64,000 nucleotides of DNA from NCBI RefSeq assembly GCF_010015445.1, contig NC_053128.1, positions 13,792,684 to 13,856,683 on the forward strand. The letters are read 5' to 3'. Each line of letters starts with the position of its first letter. The stretch's first letter is position 1. Below, piece after piece: positions 10,461 to 23,129 of the stretch. The position numbers and the translations under genes were made by a program. The notes under the pieces are model-generated. The model did not search any database and was not told the origin of the DNA. It saw nothing but the letters and a program-made list of their open reading frames with translations. This DNA comes from Perca fluviatilis (taxonomy: Eukaryota; Chordata; Actinopteri; Perciformes; Percidae).

Positions 10461-10797
10461 TTTATTATGGTTATTCTGGGGACAATAAAGTATTGCCTGC
10501 AAAGTGGTCTCCATGATGTGTAAAAATGTAAACGTCACATCGTTGCAAAGGTCTCAACCTGGACAGTAACATATGTCAGTATGAAGAGGATACATTACTC
10601 CTGCTTTGATATATTGACCTCTGAACCTTGAACCCAGCACATGTTTGAAGGCTTGTCATTTAGCAACAGAAGGTGCTACACACATAAGACCAGCTGTCGT
10701 AGAAAGCTCTGGACATCAGCTGTCATGTAGATATGGTCACCAAAGTTTACCCACTGTAAGCACTGTCAAATATGGTAATAAGCTATTTTCACCTATT

Positions 10798-11061
10798 TAA
10801 CGATTCGATTTTTAAAATCTGATTACACCAGTGTGTTCTCCATCCCAAAAAACCCCAGGGTGTATCCAAAATTATACACTGCCAACTTCTAATTATGAGA
10901 AATATAACAATATAATTTAAAACTACAACTCCCATAAGAAACACCACAGAAGCTGTTACAAAGCTCGAGCACTTGTAGTTCTTCCGGGGTGGGTGGGGGG
11001 ACTCGTTCGGCTCCTGTTTCTGCTGCCCGCCGTGAAATGGCTTGATTCCATTTCAGATTGC
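10798..11061. other. Right-arm-only segment of the foldback
   Basis: About 260 bp with no counterpart in the left arm. It contains ACTACAACTCCCATAAGAA-type sequence and a G-rich run near 10988. It is either an insertion in this arm or a deletion in the other. Confidence 0.5.
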
Positions 11062-12100
11062 AGCTGTCCACCGGCCGGCCGAGCACACATTACATGAGAC
11101 AAACACATGAAACTGTAATTTATTATTATTGCTGTCTTTATTGTGTAACTCCTCAAATGCAACGTTAGAAAAAAACATCAATATTACGAATATTATATAT
11201 TTTTATCTTCTTATCCGCTGAGCGGGACGTACTACGTCACTTCCGGAGTTTTCCGCGGATTCGTTTAAACGTTATTATGGTTCATAACTTACTGGAACAA
11301 AACTGAGCAACGTGTTGTTGCTGGTGACACAATCACTGACTATATATGTATATTGAAGCGATCCTGGCGTTAAATACCCGCTGATCGCTGCCCGATTCTT
11401 TGAAATGAATGGCCGCATTGCATTGGGGGATATCGGCTTTGAATGCGTCCAGCTCGGGTCATATCGTTATGTTCTGTATTACAGCATATACTGTAATATT
11501 TCACCGGTAATACGACCGAAATAATATTATTAAAATAAAGAAATTAATACCATGATAACATCTAAATAAATGTTGATAGATGTAGCGTTATAGTTTAAAA
11601 AATATAAATAAACAAAAAAGCAACCCAGCTTCCCTGGCCAAAATAGACCGAAATAATAACATTAAAAGAAATACATATAAACCATGATGATATCTCGTGA
11701 ATAATGTTGATTAAAACAGCGGTTATTGGGCTAAAAATACCAATAATAACTGTCACAGATTTAGTTTTTTCTTTCGTCGGTATTTGATGGTGAGGGAATA
11801 ACATGAATGTCTATCTGACGGACCCCCTCGTCGAAAAATAACATCAAGGGTACACGTCTTTTGTTGAAACTTGACGCCAGGGTTCTTGACCATGCGTCAT
11901 ACATTTGACGAGTAGGGAGTGAGACTGTGTTGAAACGTGAGTCCATTAGCCCCTGCCCTAAGCTATTCAGCTGATAACGCTACTCTACGCTAACGCTCCC
12001 AATGTTAGACCCATGTGAAAAAAGCTTCTGGGGGGGTGTTTGGCTCGAGGTCATGGTGCAAAGGACCCTAGGGTGAAATTACTCCGAACCATCACTTTAA

Positions 12101-14609
12101 AAAAAAATTCACTGTGTGGGGAATTGGCAGATCAGCGCCCCCAGCAGCTGCAGGCACCCTGTTTGCTGAGAGAGGTCAACACCCCCTACTTTCACGATGA
12201 AATGGACTAGTCCATAACAGCGCGCCGCGGTGTGGAAGATAAACACAAAGTGACAGGAGAACTGGGAAGTACACAGAGACGGAGCAAGACGAGTCTAAAC
12301 CTTTCTTTTATGTCAATGGTCTAAACGCCAAAATGAAACAAAGTTACCCAAGCGGCTCAAATAAAAGAAAAAGGTGAAAAGACATCATTCATCAGCTCCC
12401 GTGGCCGATGATAGTGGTGTCGGTCTCGGCAGCAGTGGCATATGCACAGTGGGGAGGAGACTCAGGAGGAGAGGGACAGAGATGAGGGAGTGAGGCTACA
12501 ACCTGCGGTAAGCACAACTCATCTTAAAACACTTAACCCCTTGATAAAACTGAGTGGTGGACAAACTGTTGATGATAACACTACAATAATAAAAAAGTAG
12601 GCATGCTTTGCCGTATGATTGCATTGGTAGCATGGATAAACGTTGCACGTCATGCAAACTTTCTTAACAAGAATTTATGCTTTTCTATCTGCATTGACAG
12701 ACAAAAACTCATGATAGACCTCTTCAAATTATATCATAGGGCCTCTTGAAATTATATATATATATAGCTTGTTTTATGATTGATTAGGAGTATACAGTTT
12801 TAGTGTATTAATAAATGGCACTTTGTTGAAGTATATAATGTGTCAACTCTCACTGATTCTTGCTTACTCATTACATGGTGTTAGTAGTTTTAGGAGTAGG
12901 AGTTGGTATCCATATTCAGGGGAGCGCAAGGACAGGTACAGCTTTATCAATACTAGTTAAACAGTTGTACAGTTTTATTCCCAACTTGTATATATTTTAA
13001 ATAATTTGTTCTTATATTCTATCCTATTATTATTTCATGTATATTGTATCCTATTATTTCATTTGTATTCTGTGTGTGCTGTGTGTCTGATATTGTGCTG
13101 CTGCAACACTGGTATTTCCCATTTTTCAGAAAGGTCAGGTTTTAGTTTTAGTTTGTGATTTCTGCTAAGTAAAATAACAGCAAAGCAGCCTTAACCATAC
13201 CAGTCCTCACAAATATATCACAACGGGTATTGAGTTTGCCAGTGATCTTATTAGACATTTGCATTAAAGAAATCGTCAATTTTCTTTTCTTTCTTTCTCT
13301 CTTCTGTTCAAGAAAAGCCTCCAAATGGCTGGCTGCATGCTGAGGAATGCACAAAGACAACATTCCCCTGCTAATCTCAAACAATAAATTCAGTGCAATC
13401 ATACATACAGTATACACTTTATGGCTGGTTTTCTTAAACCAGTTATCCTAAGTAACAGTCACAGTGGTCAAATCTTGGCCTAAAATCGACTGCTGCCCCA
13501 AAAATTAATTAATTTTCTTTCTATTTTTACCATCATTACAAACGTGGCTTCAGCTTGTAACAAGAGGGAGTCTGGACACACAAAAGTTTCAAAAGCCACA
13601 TTTGTTTATTTAATTAATAAGGGAAATAAGGGGTATGGAGATATGAAAAGAGTCAGTGGTGTAAGGCATGTATGGATGTGAATGCTGCAAAATGTGTAAA
13701 CCTTGATCAAACGACGGAGGTGTGGAGGCCATGAGGAGAGGCTGCCGAGCAAGAGAGAGACTGGCCTGGGAGAGCAGCCCTTTTCTGCCTTTTACCAGTC
13801 CCATCTCTCAGGTGCAGCCAGTTGCCCTGACAACTCACCCAGGCTCCTGCAAGAATAAAACAGAGCAGAGCAGCACTGGAAGCCAGGTGGTGGGCTGTCA
13901 CACAATCAATTACAGAACTGTTATAAAAATGAGATACCAGAGGCTTTAAAATGTATCAAACATTAAAAAAATATACATAAGTAAGTATATTACTGTTAAA
14001 ATAGGCTATAACAGATTTTCTGTAAATTCTGTGAAAGCCATTTCTGTTTATCTTTAATGAAAGAGGAAACAAAATAGGTCATAAAGCTTTAATTCAAACA
14101 ACATAATCACTTAGCGCTTGATTTAGGATGCGTTATAAGTCTTTTGCAGATTGTGATAGGCACGGTTGATCTGTGCTCATTCAGACATGACCTATTTCAT
14201 GTGTGCATTGAGGATTTTGGGGCTGTCTTTGCTTGCACAGGGGTTTATTCAAAATACTGTTTGGAAACAACCCCGGGCAGTTCACTTCTTTTTTTTTCAA
14301 TGACATGTTTAAGTCAGGCAATGTAAATGAAGGTTTAGAGTTTTTCTTTCTGCCCCATATCTCACACTGTAATTCTAACAGTCGTATTGCTCATTACAGA
14401 CCATTCTCAGCCAGAAAATGACCATATAGGTCGATAGTGTAAACATCTCATAACAACCTATTTACGTTTGTTGTTAGGCTGTGACCTCTCGTGGCTGTAG
14501 TAATTATCGCAGGAGCAAACAAGTAAGTGAGGTGACAAAGTGTAAGAGTGCCAAATTCCACATAAGGAGGCAGGTTGGGGTGGTGGATGGGTCAAACAAA
14601 CACAGGACT
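12101..14609. other. No gene seen; mostly unique AT-rich DNA
   Basis: The first few hundred bases may be the rest of a hAT split by the foldback. Beyond that I see no repeat termini, RNA gene or credible exon. Open frames of 60-90 aa (for example near 13148-13417 and 13610-13949) overlap on both strands and lack domain motifs. Confidence 0.5.
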
Positions 14610-14614
14610 TTCAC

Positions 14615-14805
14615 TCAGGAAACCAAGATTATTTTTTGGGGCTTTTCTGCCTTTAATTTTTGACAGGACAGCTAGGTGAGAAAGGGGGAGAGAGAGGGGG
14701 AAGACATGCAGGAAATTGTCACAGGTCGAACCCTGGACCTCTGCGTCGAGGCCTAAACCTCTCAGTACACGTGCCCCTGCTCTACCACTGATCCAACCCG
14801 GCCAC
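14615..14805 (-). mobile_element. tRNA-derived SINE
   Basis: Read on the minus strand, the head GTGGCCGGGTTGGATCAGTG with GTAGAGC that follows is tRNA-like and contains an A-box (about 14778-14797). GTCCAGGGTTCGACC (about 14727-14741) is the B-box, missing a few bases after GGTTCGA. The body continues to a (GA)-rich stretch and CTGTCAAAAATTAAAG. RNA polymerase III would initiate at the 14805 side. SINEs of this kind are copied by LINE machinery. I could not define a target duplication. Confidence 0.8.
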
Positions 14806-17493
14806 GCTCACTTTGTGAAATTAACCGGCTTTTTCGGACCTTAGTTTTACGTGACGTATTTTAAGCCAATCCCGGATGATTTCCTAACCCTACACTTAAG
14901 TAGTTCCATTTCACCTTAACTACGTGTTTAAAACTGCACCCATTACTTTAAGTAGAACAGTCACACAATTAAAGCCATAGTGTGTTGTTTCTGTTGCCTC
15001 CCCCTTGAGGAATTCTAAGTAATGACAACAACACTGACGTCGCGTCCACATGACACAAGCCTTCTGTGATTGCGCACCTTCCCCCCACCCCTCTTACACA
15101 CAGTTGACTGTAGCCAAGGAGGACAAAGAGGATTAAAAAAACATGATGGAGTCTTCAAAAGAGGTAATTATCTTCACTTGATTTTCTGAGTGCGAAAGTC
15201 GCCAGACGACACTAGTTTCTGAACACACCCATACTGAGAAATACAGAGAGAGTTGTGTGGAGCTGATAGTCTTAATAAGCTTTTTAACAACTCATTTGGC
15301 AATGGCTTGAATGTAACGGACGTTTGTTAATATCAAAAAGTTACGAACTAAAGCTTTAAACGGTCACGTGTTTAAAACAGCCACTGTGCGGCAGTAAATA
15401 TATGTCATATATGTCATTTTGGGAGTCAGTGGAAATCGACCTATTCTGTCGTTTAGGTATGAGAATGTGTTGGCTCATTGACTGGTATACAAAAATGTAA
15501 ATGAACAGCACTCACCCATGTCAAGGCCACACACTCACACGCCGACCCCCTCTCCAAGAGGTTTCGTTGTGCTAATAACAATGTCACTCTACTCCCCTTG
15601 TTCTTGACATCATAATGCACACAGCTGCTAGAGGTCAGATAATGAAGCAAGGGTCTTTTGCATTTCAACAAACGATAAATGCCGTGTTGTTTTTCTGGTA
15701 CGCACATTCAATTTTTAAATTGCACACTACATGGATGAAACTGCAAATTGCCTCATCTGTGGCATGCGTAAGAAAATGCTGCATTGCTATTCAACCAAAT
15801 ATTCCAGCCACTCTCAATTTTCAAACTGTCATCTGCTTAATAAACAGTTACTGCCTCTGAGTCAACTAGCTCTTTGTTAAGGCACAATCGCACAGGCTTT
15901 TTGTTGCCTAGTTCAACCAGCGGTTCTCATTGTTGTTTATGATCCAGGAAATGCAGCTGGATAATTGTAGCCAGCTGCATTGTATCAGCACTTAAAGGAC
16001 CATTATATGATTGTAATATGATCCTTTCACTGGAACTGTTAACTGCATCTTCTTTATTGCATATTTTATTTTGTTATTTCTGTTAGATTATGAATGCTAT
16101 CACGCATACACCTGGTTCAAGTTAAAAGCAAACCCTGTCGTGAGGTAGTGAAGACCAAAAGTTTCTAAAAATGACTGTGTCAGACAGGAGGAGCTTTGGG
16201 GAAACATGGGTGGCTCTGCTGGTGATGCTCTGTGCGCTCCATCAACAAGAATGTGAAAATTTGAAATGGCAAAACTGACTATTTGATCCCCTTTTGAGCA
16301 TTGCTCAGCTCTCCTAAACCAAGTGAAATGTCAGTTCCATGACTTCATGTGCAGGATATAAAGTTTTCAGTGTCAGAGGACGCTCTACTGAAAACAGCAT
16401 TTCAATAACACTCCATACTAGTGAGCATTTTCGATAGATAATTCCCCAATATTTAAGCATGATAATACTTTCCATAATATATTCTTACATAATTTTCACT
16501 GAATTTCACATAGTATGACATATGTGAGAGTACATTATCTAAGTTCTTTGGGTTGTACCTTCTCTCTTTCCTCTGTGGTTTGTATATTTTGTGTATTCAT
16601 TCTATGTTTTCGTGAGATTTAGCATCTGGGTGAATATTTATGATTGTTTGGGGTCTGAAATTTCTCGATAGAACAAGATGGATGAGAGCACTCAGAAGAG
16701 ATTCTACAGATAACACAAAGAAGGAAAAGTGACGAGAGAAAGAGAAAAGGAAGGGGAAGAATAGCCAGATGCCTTCTGAGATTGGATTTCTGACAGGACA
16801 GAACAAGGAAATAAAAAGCAAGGAGGTGAAAGGGGAGATTGACAAAGACGTCTTACTGGAGAGGACTAATGGGCAAGCATCCTGACAAGGAGGGTCATCT
16901 GGAATCTGAGTGTGGAAATGGGATCGGGAAAGGAGGGAGAGTGAGGGGAAAACGACAGGACGGGAAGAGATAGCAGAGTGGAGTCATCCAACATTAAGTG
17001 TTGAGTGAAAATGAAAATGAGATGACAGGGTGTGCTGACTTCTCCTCGTGGGTTTGGACAAAATCATGGAATGTGTACGGAATCTAAACGCATCAGAAAA
17101 TGAAGACACCTTCATCATGACTGTCCATGGTGCTGAAAAGGTTGACCCTACTTGGTGTCATTATTCTCTAATTTGCTACTATTCCTATTAAAGTGCACTA
17201 TCAAGTATTTTCATGTGAGGAACATTGAAGGAGTGACTTGATTTATACAGTAGCTTCAGTTCCTATCTGTGTCTCTTTCTGTGGAGCTGAAACATTCAAA
17301 GTTCTGTCTGGATCTGAGTTACCTTAAGGTAAAGGGCAGTTTAGCTGAATGCTTTTAATATTTTACCACATGGGAGTAAAGGAAGCAAAATGCCTTTCCT
17401 TCACACTTTGGTGCAGCTCACATGCGCTACTATAACTGTATGAAAGAAGGGCAAATACATTTTTGGCAGATAACGCTGTGAGAAGGTAACAAA
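14806..17493. other. No gene seen; unique-looking DNA
   Basis: It contains a GA-rich segment (about 16670-16970) that gives an 82-aa minus-strand frame without a domain, and AT-rich sequence elsewhere. No transposon ends or RNA genes were recognised. Confidence 0.5.
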
Positions 17494-17495
17494 TA

Positions 17496-19118
17496 CAGTG
17501 CCTTGCGGAAGTATTCGTCCCTTGAACGTTTCGACCTTTTGCCACATTTCAGGCCTCAAACATAAAGATATAAAACTGTAATTTTTTGTGAAGAATCAAC
17601 AACAAGTGGGTCCCAATTATGAAGTGGAACGAAATTCATTGGCTATTTCAAACTTTTTTAACAAATAAAAACTGAAAAAGTGGCGTGCAAAATTATTCAG
17701 CCCCTTTACTTTCAGTGCAGCAAACTCTCTCCAGAAGTTCAGTGAAGATCTCTGAATGATCCAATGTTGACCTAAATGACTAATGATGATAAATAGAATC
17801 CACCTGTGTGTAATCAAGTCTCCGTATAAATGCACCTGCTCTGTGATAGTCTCAGAGGTCCGTGTAAAGCGCAGAGCATCATGAAGAACAAGGAACACAC
17901 CAGGCAGGTCCGAGATACTGTTGTGGGAGAAGTTTAAAGCCGGTTTTGGATACTAAAAGATTTCCCAAGCTTTAAACATCCCAAGGAGCACTGTGCAAGC
18001 GATAATATTGAAATGGAAGGAGTATCAGACCACTACAAATCTACGAAGACCGGCCGTCCCTCTAAACTTTCAGCTCATACAATGAGAAGACTGATCAGAG
18101 ATGCCGCCAAGAGGCCCATGATCACTCTGGATGAACTGCAGAGATCTACAGCTGAGCTGGGAGACTCTGTCCATAGGACAACAATCAGTCGTATACTGCA
18201 CAAATCTGGCCTTTATGGAAGAGTGGCAAGAAGAAAGCCATTTCTTAAAGATATCCATAAAAGTGTCGTTTAAAGTTTGCCAAAAGCCACCTGGGAGACA
18301 CCCAAACAGCGTGGAAGAAGGTGCTGTGGTCAGATGAAACCAAAATCAAACTTTTTGGCAACAATGCAAAACGTTATGTTTGTGCGTAAAAGCAACACAG
18401 CTCATCACCCTGAACACACCATCCCCACTGTCAAACATGGTGGTGGCAGCATCATGGTTTGGGCCTGCTTTTCTTCAGCAGGGACAGGGAAGATGGTTAA
18501 AATTGATGGGAAGATGGATGGAGCCAAATACAGGACCATTCTGGAAGAAAACCTGATGGAGTCTGCAAAAGACCTGAGACTGGGACGGAGATTTGTCTTC
18601 CAACAAGACAATGATCCAAAACATAAAGCAAAATCTACAATGGAATGGTTCACAAATAAACATATCCAGGTGTTAGAATGGCCAAGTCAAAGTCCAGACC
18701 TGAATCCAATCGAGAATCTGTGGAAAGAACTGAAAACTGCTGTTCACAAACGCTCTCCATCCAACCTCACTGAGCTCGAGCTGTTTTGCAAGGAGGAATG
18801 GGCAAAAATGTCAGTCTCTCGGTGTGCAAAACTGATAGAGACATACCCCAAGCGACTTACAGCTGTAATCGCAGCAGAAGGTGGCGCTACAAAGTATTAA
18901 CTTAAAGGGGGCTGAATAATTTTGCACCCCAATATTTCAGTTTTTATTTGTTTAAAAGGTTTGAAATATCCAATAAATTTCGTTCCACTTCATGATTGTG
19001 TCCCACTTGTTGTTGATTCTTCACAAAAAATTACAGTTTTATATCTTTATGTTTGAGGCCTGAAATGTGGCAAAAGGTCGAAAAAGTTCAAGGGGCCGAA
19101 TACTTTCGCAAGGCACTG
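17496..19118 (+). mobile_element. Tc1-like transposon, copy 2, structurally complete
   Basis: It begins CAGTGCCTTGCGGAAG after TA (17494-17495) and ends CTTTCGCAAGGCACTG before TA (19119-19120), 1623 bp in all. The inverted repeats are about 210 bp long and include matching internal blocks (for example GTGGGTCCCAATTATGAAG and its counterpart near 18990). It is the same family as copy 1 but in opposite orientation. It keeps both ends needed for recognition, while its own transposase is dead, so movement would need a transposase from another copy. Confidence 0.95.
17881..18900 (+). pseudogene. Tc1-like transposase, frameshifted
   Basis: The start MKNKEHTRQVRD matches copy 1. An extra G near 17926 shifts the frame, and TAA at 17954-17956 replaces a lysine codon of the first helix-turn-helix. 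The middle of the DNA-binding region is open at 18013-18273. An indel near 18262 and about 9 extra bases near 18299 follow. LWSDETK is read out of frame until an extra T near 18382 restores it. The last part (18385-18900) keeps FQQDNDPKH and PDLNPIENLW and continues to ...AVIAAEGGATKY, nine residues beyond copy 1. At least four disabling changes, so no functional protein. Confidence 0.93.
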
Positions 19119-19120
19119 TA

Positions 19121-20052
19121 GCTCAGAGAAGTTATCAAACACACAGATTTATTTTAAGCCTCTACTTGTCTGTCTATTTGCTCATTTTGTCACTTCTAAA
19201 ATTGACTGCTTTGTTTGGAAATCCACCCCACTGGAAAGTATTGTGAGATATCCCCAAACCTCAAACAACAAATTAAATAAACAAATAAATTTCTGCCAAC
19301 CACTAGACATGTAATTACGTCACTATAAACACATTTGATGAGGTCGTCACAATCAAACAAGCTTCTGAGACTAATTCCATGGCTCTGTAAACCATAACTT
19401 GGATGCATTCATCTAGCATCACAATGGACAAATAAAGAGTGAAAAATGTGATTAGAAAATGTAAAATTCCTATTCTACTGTAAATAAGTTCACAGGTTGA
19501 ATACACTGTACTCACGTGTCATAAACACACACACTTTAAACAATGCAAGAGGGTGTAGAGGGTCCATGGATTTTATAGGAGACAGGAACAATCTAAATCA
19601 CAGGTCACAGAGCTGTCTGTGTATAACATGAAATACACTAAAATACATGAATAATGCACTAAATGAATGTTTAATATATTATTTATCTCTTTCTTATTTC
19701 CTCTTACATAAAACACGTACAGTGGACATAGCATTAAGTATGCAAAAATATGTCCCAGTAGCCTCAGTTTATGACTTTGTTCAAGCTCTGCTTTTTCTAT
19801 CTCTACTGCTGGGAGTAACCTCTGTTGAAAAGCCTATACAACTCATTGAGCATGCTGCTGCAACAGCATTAAGTGATTCACAGCAATGTACAGGACTACA
19901 GTCAACACCTATGTTGGATCAAGTCCCAAGTAAAACTATACTAAGTATACTAACTGTATATATTTTCTAATTTAACTGAAATTGTGTAAAAGCCAAAGCC
20001 AAAGCAAGATCGATGCTAGCAAGATATGCTCTTGCTTGTTTGTTTGGTTGCT
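19121..20052. other. No gene seen
   Basis: AT-rich unique-looking sequence right of the Tc1 copy. A 107-aa plus frame at 19647-19970 has hydrophobic stretches but no recognised motif or supporting splice pattern. Confidence 0.45.
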
Positions 20053-20059
20053 GGGTGAG

Positions 20060-20135
20060 TAAAATAAGGTAAGATAAGATAGATTTTTATTATCCCGAAG
20101 GAAATTTGTCTTAGACAAACAAACAATATCTGCTA
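20060..20135 (-). mobile_element. LINE 3' tail fragment
   Basis: AAGATAAGATAGATTTTTAT followed by TATCCCGAAGGAAATTTGTC is the complement of a common fish non-LTR element 3' end, with an (ATCTT)n-like tail at the 20055 side. It resembles the tail of the LINE at 54334-54950. It is a heavily 5'-truncated insertion. Confidence 0.6.
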
Positions 20136-20158
20136 TTTAAATGATTCAACACAAGGAA

Positions 20159-20206
20159 CATACATACATACATACATACATACATACATACATACATACA
20201 TACATA
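20159..20206. repeat. (TACA)n microsatellite
   Basis: About twelve perfect TACA units. Confidence 0.95.
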
Positions 20207-20804
20207 AAGTACACCGACTGCATCACACTGCATGGGTCTTTGACCTCCAGTAGTAGTAGAGTAATGAAGACTGTCTGTCTGTCAAGACAGGTCACTGTGT
20301 GATTTGTAGACATAATTTAAATTGCACTCTGTGCTGTGTTTCCTCTGCCTCAAGGATGCACACCACTTGTTTGGCCTTGTGGTATTATGTCTGTAACATT
20401 GTGGTGAGATGTCTTGATGGGTAAAGTTGAAGTTATGAGTCAACAGGGAACTACTGTATGCAGTTCTTGCTTCTTTTCTCATTATTTGGAAGATAACAGA
20501 CAAGCTGTTACTTTATCCCAACTGTGCCTAGAGCTTTATTTTAGCTGCATCTTAAAAATAAATAAGTTTATGCATTTATATTTTATCTTATTAAAGGAGC
20601 ACTTCCTCTGCACATCTGTCGAGTCCTAAACAAAGCTGCTTAGTGGACTGAGGCAGAGTCCTCAGCTGATGAGGTGAGTGCTGCCAAACAAAGCAGAATT
20701 TGATTTTACTGTAAATAATCTCACCTCTCTCCCTCTCTTACTGTAAATACTCTCACCTCTCTCTCTCTTTCTCTCTCTATGACTCACTCACTAACTCACT
20801 CTCT

Positions 20805-20806
<2 letters not shown>

Positions 20807-20852
<46 letters not shown>

Positions 20853-20854
20853 TG

Positions 20855-20887
<33 letters not shown>
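20807..20887. repeat. (CA)n microsatellite
   Basis: A CA run interrupted by TACATGCACG. It is preceded by a CT-rich stretch (20728-20785) that repeats the phrase TACTGTAAATA. Confidence 0.95.
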
Positions 20888-20890
<3 letters not shown>

Positions 20891-22929
20891 AACAGCTGCT
20901 AAGACTGCAGTAGTAAATTACCACATCATAAATCAGCTTTTTCTACTTGCGGGCCAGACGCCATGCTCTGCAGCTCACATGCATCACCACTGCAATCAGC
21001 AAAAAGCGCATAAAACACATTCACACACACATACAGAAACACACATGAACATGCAGGCAAACAGAACAAAGTAGATGATACAATGAGAAAACGTGTGTGA
21101 TCACATAACACGTACAGAACATACAGTACAGTCAACACAAATTCATGTTCCTGCACTTTGATTTGTGGAGCTGCATGTCATAAGCCAACCTGCCACTAAC
21201 GCACCAAATGACAGGCACAATCGGTCACAATCAAGCATAATTAGCTTCAGAGTGCAGATGTTCATAAACTTAAGGATAGACTGGGTCACATGTTTCACTC
21301 TGTTTAAAGAGCCGCTTTAAAGCTCCATTATGCATTTTTTAATAATAACAGTAAATCAAATGGCTTTCTGTAATTAGACAGAAAACTGATTCCACCTTCT
21401 CCGCCTCTATGCAGCTTTCAGCAGTTTTCAGCTTCTCTTGGTTTTACAGTTGGGATTTAATGTAGGTTAGAAAAGTCAAACATTTTGCAAGGTAAAAATA
21501 CTTTTTAGAAAAAAAGAGGACTATTAAAGCAGGCAATTGTTTGCAAAGTTTACGTTCAGCGCTACTCACCAAAATGTTTTGTGTGCATCCTTGGGGTCTA
21601 ACAAACGGTGCATTTCCTTTCACATAAAATATTTAAAAAGCCGATTCCAAAAAAGTATTTTTAATCCAGCATTGTTTTCATTCATGTTTACTAGCTTGCA
21701 TCTTCTTCATCCCTCTCTTTTGCTGGCATAATGCAACATAGAGTATATAGGCCTATTGCCAACATCTGTTAATCAGTTGAATAGTGTGAAAACATTGGCA
21801 GTAATGTGTAACACATCACCCATATGTGTACAGATACTACTGCACAGGCAATATTTAAAAACAAAAGAGGACACACTTATAGAAAACTGCTCCATATCGC
21901 AAACTTTTAAACTCCACAGGGAACCTTTTATGTACAGTAGTTCCCACAGAAAATAAATTTAATTTAAACAAATCTAAACTAATATATGATTTTTTTACAG
22001 TTTTTTTATTTTTTTTTCATTGCTAAACGACAGTGGGCACAGCTGGAGCTACATGTGCAAAACTTTAACTACAGTCTGCACAGCAGCGGTTCATGTGAGC
22101 CAAACTCAAGTTAGTTTTTCATTGCATGAAAACAGTTTTCAAAACTCTACATACTTCAGTCTGGTGCATTTCAAACACTGCTGATTGCAATTTCAACTGA
22201 AAGACTTGTTAGTGAACACATATTATATATACTGTATATAGGGAAAGCTCAGAAAGACTTTTTTGGGAAATAAACACAAAATAAGAATGAATCCGTTATA
22301 CACTATACTGTTCGAGAGAAGCAGTAAACAGGTAAAAGAGCAAAGATACCATTATATTTAGGTAAGATGTTTGACGTTACATACGTACAAACATGAAAAA
22401 ACACTACCTTTACTATATTAAAACTGTGACTTACTGTTTTTCAGAAAGTAATGGAGGTGGAAGCAATGGAAACACCACATTCATTTGTATTTAGAGATGA
22501 TGCAGGTGCATGGCAAGCCAGGACATCCAGTGTTCTTTATTATGTACCTTTAGTTTATGTTTAATAAATAGTTTATGTTTAACTTTTTTCCAGTCATTAC
22601 ATAAACTACTATAGGCAAAATACAGTAACATGATATATCTATTGAAGCAAACTGCTGATTTTCATTCCTTTTTGTTTCCTAAAAAAAATGGTTTGTTATG
22701 AAATAAAAATGTTCATGTGAAAGAATTTCACTCTTTTCTTTAAAGAAACTATTGATTAGTATGAAGTCACTTAAATTATTCAAACTGTTAAGATGAAAAG
22801 TTAGTATTTTCTGTATTAGTTTTTGATGCTATGTTTTTTCTCAGTGTGTTCTGAGTGACAGTGTGTTAACTTAATGAGGATTGTTCATAGTGTTTGGCTG
22901 CACTGAGCCTGTTTTGAGGCATGTGTGAA

Positions 22930-22932
<3 letters not shown>
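20888..22932. other. No gene seen; AT-rich unique DNA
   Basis: Open frames up to 76 aa, no domains, no transposon ends that I can pair. Confidence 0.5.

Positions 22933-22933
<1 letters not shown>

Positions 22934-22979
<46 letters not shown>
22934..22979. repeat. (TAA)n microsatellite at a LINE 3' end
   Basis: About fifteen TAA units. On the minus strand they form a (TTA)n tail directly after the LINE 3' untranslated region, as expected for a retroposed 3' end. Confidence 0.92.
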
Positions 22980-22980
<1 letters not shown>

Positions 22981-23129
22981 TTTATTTGTATTGCACTTTA
23001 CATTACAGCAATATCAAAGTGCTACAGAGCATATAATAATGCAATTAAAAAATCAAAGTCAATAATAAAAAATAAAAAAGATCAAGGTCAATAAATAGTT
23101 GAAAGGAAAACCTATAAAATACGTTTAGT

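Larger units (their letters stand above)
6528..12096. mobile_element. Giant TTAA foldback transposon with >1-kb inverted arms
   Basis: The left end AGTGATGGTTCGGAG and right end CTCCGAACCATCACT are exact complements. The right flank is TTAA (12097-12100) and the left flank TTAT (6524-6527), one change from TTAA. Arm pairing read directly: 6528-6683 with about 11941-12096, 7985-8820 with about 11062-11920, and 8979-9322 with about 10461-10797. The left arm contains a nested foldback (6684-7984). The loop is about 9323-10460. No transposase motif was found. The TTAA target suggests Kolobok- or piggyBac-type mobilisation (inference). Very similar arms could reflect youth, gene conversion between arms, or an assembly artefact. 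Confidence 0.8.

Noticed and set aside
14720..14805. Functional tRNA gene
   Set aside because: The A- and B-box are present, but the B-box is damaged and a SINE body follows; no cloverleaf 3' end.
16597..16845. 82-aa minus-strand frame as a membrane peptide
   Set aside because: It is the complement of a GA-rich tract, which yields Phe/Leu/Ser runs by composition alone.
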